A stretch of DNA of 16,849 nt from CAZWDL01 sp964632995 (GTDB lineage: Bacteria > Bacteroidota > Bacteroidia > Chitinophagales > Saprospiraceae). Location of the stretch: the NCBI GenBank assembly GCA_964632995.1, contig CAZWDL010000142.1, positions 1 to 16,849 on the forward strand. The letters are read 5' to 3'. How positions within the stretch are numbered: position 1 is the first letter of the stretch; the number at the start of each line of letters is the position of its first letter. Shown here piece by piece: positions 14,397 through 16,849 of the stretch. The notes under the pieces are model-generated. The model saw nothing but the letters and a program-made list of their open reading frames with translations. It was not told the DNA's origin and made no database searches. The position numbers and the translations under genes are program-made.

Positions 14397-15743
14397 TCAG
14401 CGCCGGAAAGGCGGCCAGGAGTACAGCATCCGGCGGGCCCGCGTGACGGCGGTGTAGCGCCACTGCAGCGCTTCGGCCCGGCAGTAAGGGTGCAGCAGCA
14501 CCTGTTCCCATTCGCCGCCCTGCGCCTTGTGGCCGGTGACGGCGAAGGCGTGACGCAGGCGCATGGCGCCGAGAAAGGGGGCGTCCGTCACTCGCAGGCT
14601 GTTACGGAAGCGCCGGTTGCGCCGCATGGTTTCGCTGTAGAGCAGGTTTTCCGCCTTGGGGCCGATCTGGCCGTTGGGATGATCGAGGGACTCCAGCAGC
14701 ACCTTGGTGCGGATACCCAGCCCCTCATCACCGGCGTTGGGAAAATGCACGGTGGCGGTGGCGAAGTGCAGCTCCGCGAATTCCTCCACACCGGGTTCTA
14801 CCAATTGCACAACGCCGGTCTCCCCGCGGTAGAGCGTCTGCTCGCGGTCCATCCAGGTCGCTTCCAGCAGGACCGCGTCACCGGGCGACAGCGGCGCGCC
14901 CGCAAGTCCCAGGCGGTGACGGACCTGCCGGTTCAGAAAGTCGACGTCGCGGTTGGTATACGCGATAAAGGTGATCCGGCCCAGCTGTCCGGGATCGAAC
15001 TGTTCGACAAAGTAATCGGCAGCGGCGTAAGCATTCGGCAGCTGCTCGCAATCGAACGGGGGCATGGGGCGGCCCGCCTCGATGGCTTCGCGAATCCGCT
15101 GTGCCTGTTGCAGGATGCGGGAGCCCTCCCGCTGGCGGAGCACTTCCAACAGCTCCGCCTCCCGGCCCTGAAGTCCCAGTTCACGGCGCAGGTAGCCTGC
15201 ATTGAGGGCGGGCGAAAAGTCGCTGCCCACGGGCGGCAGCTGGTAGACGTCACCGATAAACAGGATGCGGTTTTGCGGATGCCCCTGGCGAACGTAGGCC
15301 AGGAAATCCCGCAGAAGCGTACCGTCGGAGACGAAGGATTCGGAACCGGCGGCCCGGTCGGCGATCATCGACGATTCGTCGACGATGTAGATCGCCCGTT
15401 CGGTAAGGAGGTTGTCCTTCCGGTTCAGACGGATGACCGGGCTGTCGGGCAGCCGTTCGGGTTTGTAAATCAGACTGTGGAGGGTGCGGGCGGATTCGCC
15501 CGTCTTGCCGCCGATGATCTTGGCGGCGCGGGCGGTAGGCGCCGCAATGCGGAAAGCGGTCTCCTCCCGGCGCAGGTGGTCGACGAGGGCCTGAACGAGC
15601 GTCGTCTTGCCCGTGCCGGCGGCGCCGCGCAGGATAAAGAATTCGTCCGTCGCAAAAGGGGCGACAAACTGAAAGAGTTGTTGCAGAACCTTCGCCTGTT
15701 CGGGCGTAGGCGTAAAACCGGTGTTGCCAGTGTGGGTCGTCAT
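14397..15743 (-). CDS. RecD/Dda-like SF1B DNA helicase
   Basis: Probable 5'-3' DNA helicase of superfamily 1B, 448 aa from the ATG at 15743; a GTG one codon earlier is less likely. Motifs in order (numbered from that GTG): Q-motif-like TPEQAKVL (14-21); Walker A GAAGTGKTT (41-49); motif Ia IAAPTARAA (67-75); Walker B YIVDESSM (120-127); motif III ILFIGDVYQLPPVG (161-174); motif IV AYTNRDVDFLN (262-272); motif V TGHKAQGGEWE (404-414); motif VI YTAVTRARRML (431-441). The full set suggests an active enzyme. It lacks the long N-terminal domain of RecD2, so it is closer in size to Dda-like or Pif1-like enzymes. It would work in recombination, replication restart or phage defence. It lies 397 bp upstream of the TPR-OB gene on the same strand. 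Confidence 0.9.
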   Translation of the reverse strand: MTTHTGNTGFTPTPEQAKVLQQLFQFVAPFATDEFFILRGAAGTGKTTLVQALVDHLRREETAFRIAAPTARAAKIIGGKTGESARTLHSLIYKPERLPDSPVIRLNRKDNLLTERAIYIVDESSMIADRAAGSESFVSDGTLLRDFLAYVRQGHPQNRILFIGDVYQLPPVGSDFSPALNAGYLRRELGLQGREAELLEVLRQREGSRILQQAQRIREAIEAGRPMPPFDCEQLPNAYAAADYFVEQFDPGQLGRITFIAYTNRDVDFLNRQVRHRLGLAGAPLSPGDAVLLEATWMDREQTLYRGETGVVQLVEPGVEEFAELHFATATVHFPNAGDEGLGIRTKVLLESLDHPNGQIGPKAENLLYSETMRRNRRFRNSLRVTDAPFLGAMRLRHAFAVTGHKAQGGEWEQVLLHPYCRAEALQWRYTAVTRARRMLYSWPPFRR

Positions 15744-16005
15744 CACATCGGGTGTTTAAGGGTTAGCAAATGTTTAATTATTCTATTCGGCTTGCTTTTC
15801 CTTAAAACCGCGGATGAACGCGCTGGTCTATCCGGCTTTTCTTATAAACACTTCTTCAAATGTTATTTTCTGTCATTTGGTTCCCCGGGGACTAATTTTT
15901 TTTCGTTAGCCGCGAAAAAGGGGCGGTGTAACCTGGAATCCGAAACAAAGATAGGGGGAGGGATGCAGTCTATTTGCACAGTATGGAAAAAATTGGAAAA
16001 AGAGT
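15744..16005. other. Non-coding region upstream of the helicase
   Basis: About 260 bp with no supported gene. It holds CCCCGGGG (about 15883-15890) followed by an eight-T run on the plus strand (about 15896-15904). It should contain the helicase promoter on the minus strand; I could not find a good TAnnTTTG match. Confidence 0.4.
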
Positions 16006-16011
16006 TATGTC

Positions 16012-16098
16012 GCCGCTATGCGGCTTTTACGTACAATCGATCTCTGATGAATACCCAGAGCTCACGCTCTGGGCTATAGTATTTCGCCGCTATGCGGC
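16012..16098. repeat. REP-like triple hairpin
   Basis: GCCGC-TAT-GCGGC occurs twice (16012-16024 and 16086-16098) on either side of CCCAGAGC-TCAC-GCTCTGGG (16054-16073). This reminds me of the REP-type sequences that accompany IS200-like (RAYT) transposases in Bacteroidota; that is recognition from memory. No transposase is visible here. Confidence 0.65.
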
Positions 16099-16116
16099 TT
16101 CAGCAGTATTGGATAA

Positions 16117-16266
16117 TTGGCGCTCCGGATCAACCTCCAGAACCTGTTGGGTATCGTCAGGCCTTCCAGGTCGGCGCCCGGCTTTGAGTGGGTGATGGAC
16201 TTCCGCGAAGAATTCCTCAGAGGATTGATCACTGAAGCCGGCCGGTATTCACTTCGCTGTGCCTAA
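16117..16266 (+). pseudogene. Possible gene remnant ending at a hairpin element
   Basis: An open frame of 49 codons after a TAA at 16114 translates to a protein-like string (RINLQNLLGIV, then FEWVMDFREEFLRGLITEAG) and ends in a TAA at 16264, exactly where the hairpin element at 16263 begins. There is no start codon with a ribosome site. I do not recognise the family. It may be a decayed gene fragment or chance. Confidence 0.2.
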
Positions 16267-16424
16267 GAGCTTGTTTCAATTTCTGGGCTAAAAAAGCGCC
16301 TTTTTGTCCTGGATTTCGGCAAATTTTCGCTCCGTAGCCCCACTACGAAGCTCAAATTTCCCTGCATCCAGAACAAAAATGCATCTTTTTCGCAGTCAGA
16401 ATCGAATTTTAAACAAGCTCTAAG
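16263..16424. mobile_element. 162-bp hairpin element (MITE-like)
   Basis: The ends CTAAGAGCTTGTTT (16263-16276) and AAACAAGCTCTAAG (16411-16424) are near-exact inverted repeats. Complementarity continues along most of the length: GTCCTGGAT against ATCCAGAAC, CAAATTTTCGCTCCGTAG against CTACGAAGCTCAAATTT, meeting near CCCCA at about 16340. It has no coding content of its own. Such whole-length hairpins are typical of non-autonomous transposable repeats. Confidence 0.7.
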
Positions 16425-16583
16425 AAAAATGCACAACTTGTCCTGGACCGTAACCGTAGGCCGGGAAAACCTATCACAGCGAAGTATAATAGGAAGCCCG
16501 GGAATAGTTTTCCCCAAGTTCCTCATTTGCCCCTCTTTTTATGGGGCGCCAATTCAGCTTCCTCCAAAATGGGAAGCGTTGCC

Positions 16584-16683
16584 TTCTTCCCCTGAACGGG
16601 GGACTTTGAAGGCTGTCTTCATCCCTGTTTTTCTGGAAGTACCACTCTGTCCCACCAGGAGGCCCTTTCCCAGGGCCTCCTGG
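16584..16683. repeat. Orphan CRISPR-repeat-like element 1
   Basis: A hairpin (TCCCC 16588-16592 with GGGGGA 16598-16603) and GAAGGCT precede 16615-16651, which matches the 37-nt CRISPR repeat at 29 of 37 positions (GTCTTCATCCCTGTT, then TTTCTGGAAGTACCACTCTGTC). Where the array has AGTGGTACT this copy has AGTACCACT, the exact reverse complement. The terminator-like hairpin at 16655-16683 follows. No spacer or second repeat is adjacent, so it is not an array. Confidence 0.7.
16655..16683 (+). terminator. 12-bp GC-rich stem with TTTT tail
   Basis: CCAGGAGGCCCT (16655-16666) pairs perfectly with AGGGCCTCCTGG (16672-16683) around TTCCC and is followed by TTTTA. It has the form of an intrinsic terminator on the plus strand, yet no plus-strand gene lies upstream in the window, so it more likely belongs to the orphan element. 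Confidence 0.65.
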
Positions 16684-16744
16684 TTTTAAATTCCCCCTCC
16701 GTAACTGAATTTTCAATATCAATAAGGGAGGAGAAGAGTAAGAT

Positions 16745-16843
16745 CATCCCCCATTGGGAGGAATGAGAGGGGCGGTTTTAATCTCTGCTTTTCCGGAAGT
16801 ACCACGCTGATGCCTCAGGGTGCGCCTTCAAGGGCGCGCCCTG
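16745..16843. repeat. Orphan CRISPR-repeat-like element 2
   Basis: ATCCCCCATTGGGAGGAATG and GAGGGGCG precede 16775-16811, which matches the CRISPR repeat at 25 of 37 positions and shares the AGTACCAC inversion with element 1. A hairpin follows: CAGGGTGCGCC (16816-16826) with GGCGCGCCCTG (16833-16843), loop TTCAAG. The 26 bases 16814-16839 are identical to 8311-8336. The order (C/G-run hairpin, 37-mer, hairpin) is the same as at 8254-8340 and 16584-16683. Confidence 0.65.
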
Positions 16844-16849
16844 ACTGTG

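Noticed and set aside
16263..16526. 87-codon minus-strand frame near the window end
   Set aside because: Most of it is the 162-bp hairpin element, so the open frame is a by-product of the repeat.
16429..16689. 86-codon plus-strand frame through the orphan repeat element
   Set aside because: It covers the CRISPR-like 37-mer and the terminator-like hairpin and resembles no protein.

Overview
The window looks like a chromosome segment of a marine-type Bacteroidota, most likely of the Saprospiria/Lewinella kind. This is inference. It rests on a SusC/SusD outer-membrane pair, a secreted beta-helix protein with a type IX secretion C-terminal sorting domain, Bacteroidota-style promoter elements, weak Shine-Dalgarno sequences, a fairly high G+C content, and many short palindromic repeats between genes. 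No rRNA or tRNA gene was recognised.

Layout. Bases 1-245 are intergenic with strong stem-loops. Bases 246-5499 (minus) hold a susC-susD operon for TonB-dependent nutrient import. Bases 5756-7240 (plus) encode a secreted parallel beta-helix protein. Bases 7241-8560 are repeat-rich: a MITE-like palindromic element, one small CcbP-type calcium-binding gene (7665-8024, minus), and several families of interspersed repeats. Bases 8669-9447 are a CRISPR array with eleven identical 37-nt repeats and ten spacers of 36-39 nt. Its left end grades into degenerate repeat units and a 100-N assembly gap. A leader with a recognisable promoter (9448-9694) lies on the right. Bases 9695-12362 (minus) encode an adaptation module, transcribed cas1, then an AEP-type primase-polymerase, then cas2, pointing into the leader and array. 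Bases 12617-13999 (minus) encode a TPR protein with a C-terminal cold-shock/S1-like OB domain. Bases 14397-15743 (minus) encode a RecD/Dda-like SF1B helicase. Bases 15744-16849 contain no convincing gene. They hold REP-like hairpins, a 162-bp hairpin element, and two orphan sequences that resemble the CRISPR repeat.

How the parts work together. cas1 and the primase overlap by ATGA, and the whole module is co-oriented with the array, so it plausibly makes and integrates spacers, with the primase-polymerase copying or converting prespacers. No cas6 or interference gene is visible, so interference would have to be supplied from elsewhere in the genome. The TPR-OB gene and the helicase are co-oriented upstream neighbours; a functional link is possible but unproven.

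The most unusual observation is that the 37-nt CRISPR repeat has diverged relatives outside the array, each embedded in a dispersed hairpin-37mer-hairpin element (8254-8340, 16584-16683, 16745-16843). The trailer end of the array is itself a tandem of such units. This suggests a shared origin between an interspersed non-coding repeat family and this CRISPR array.
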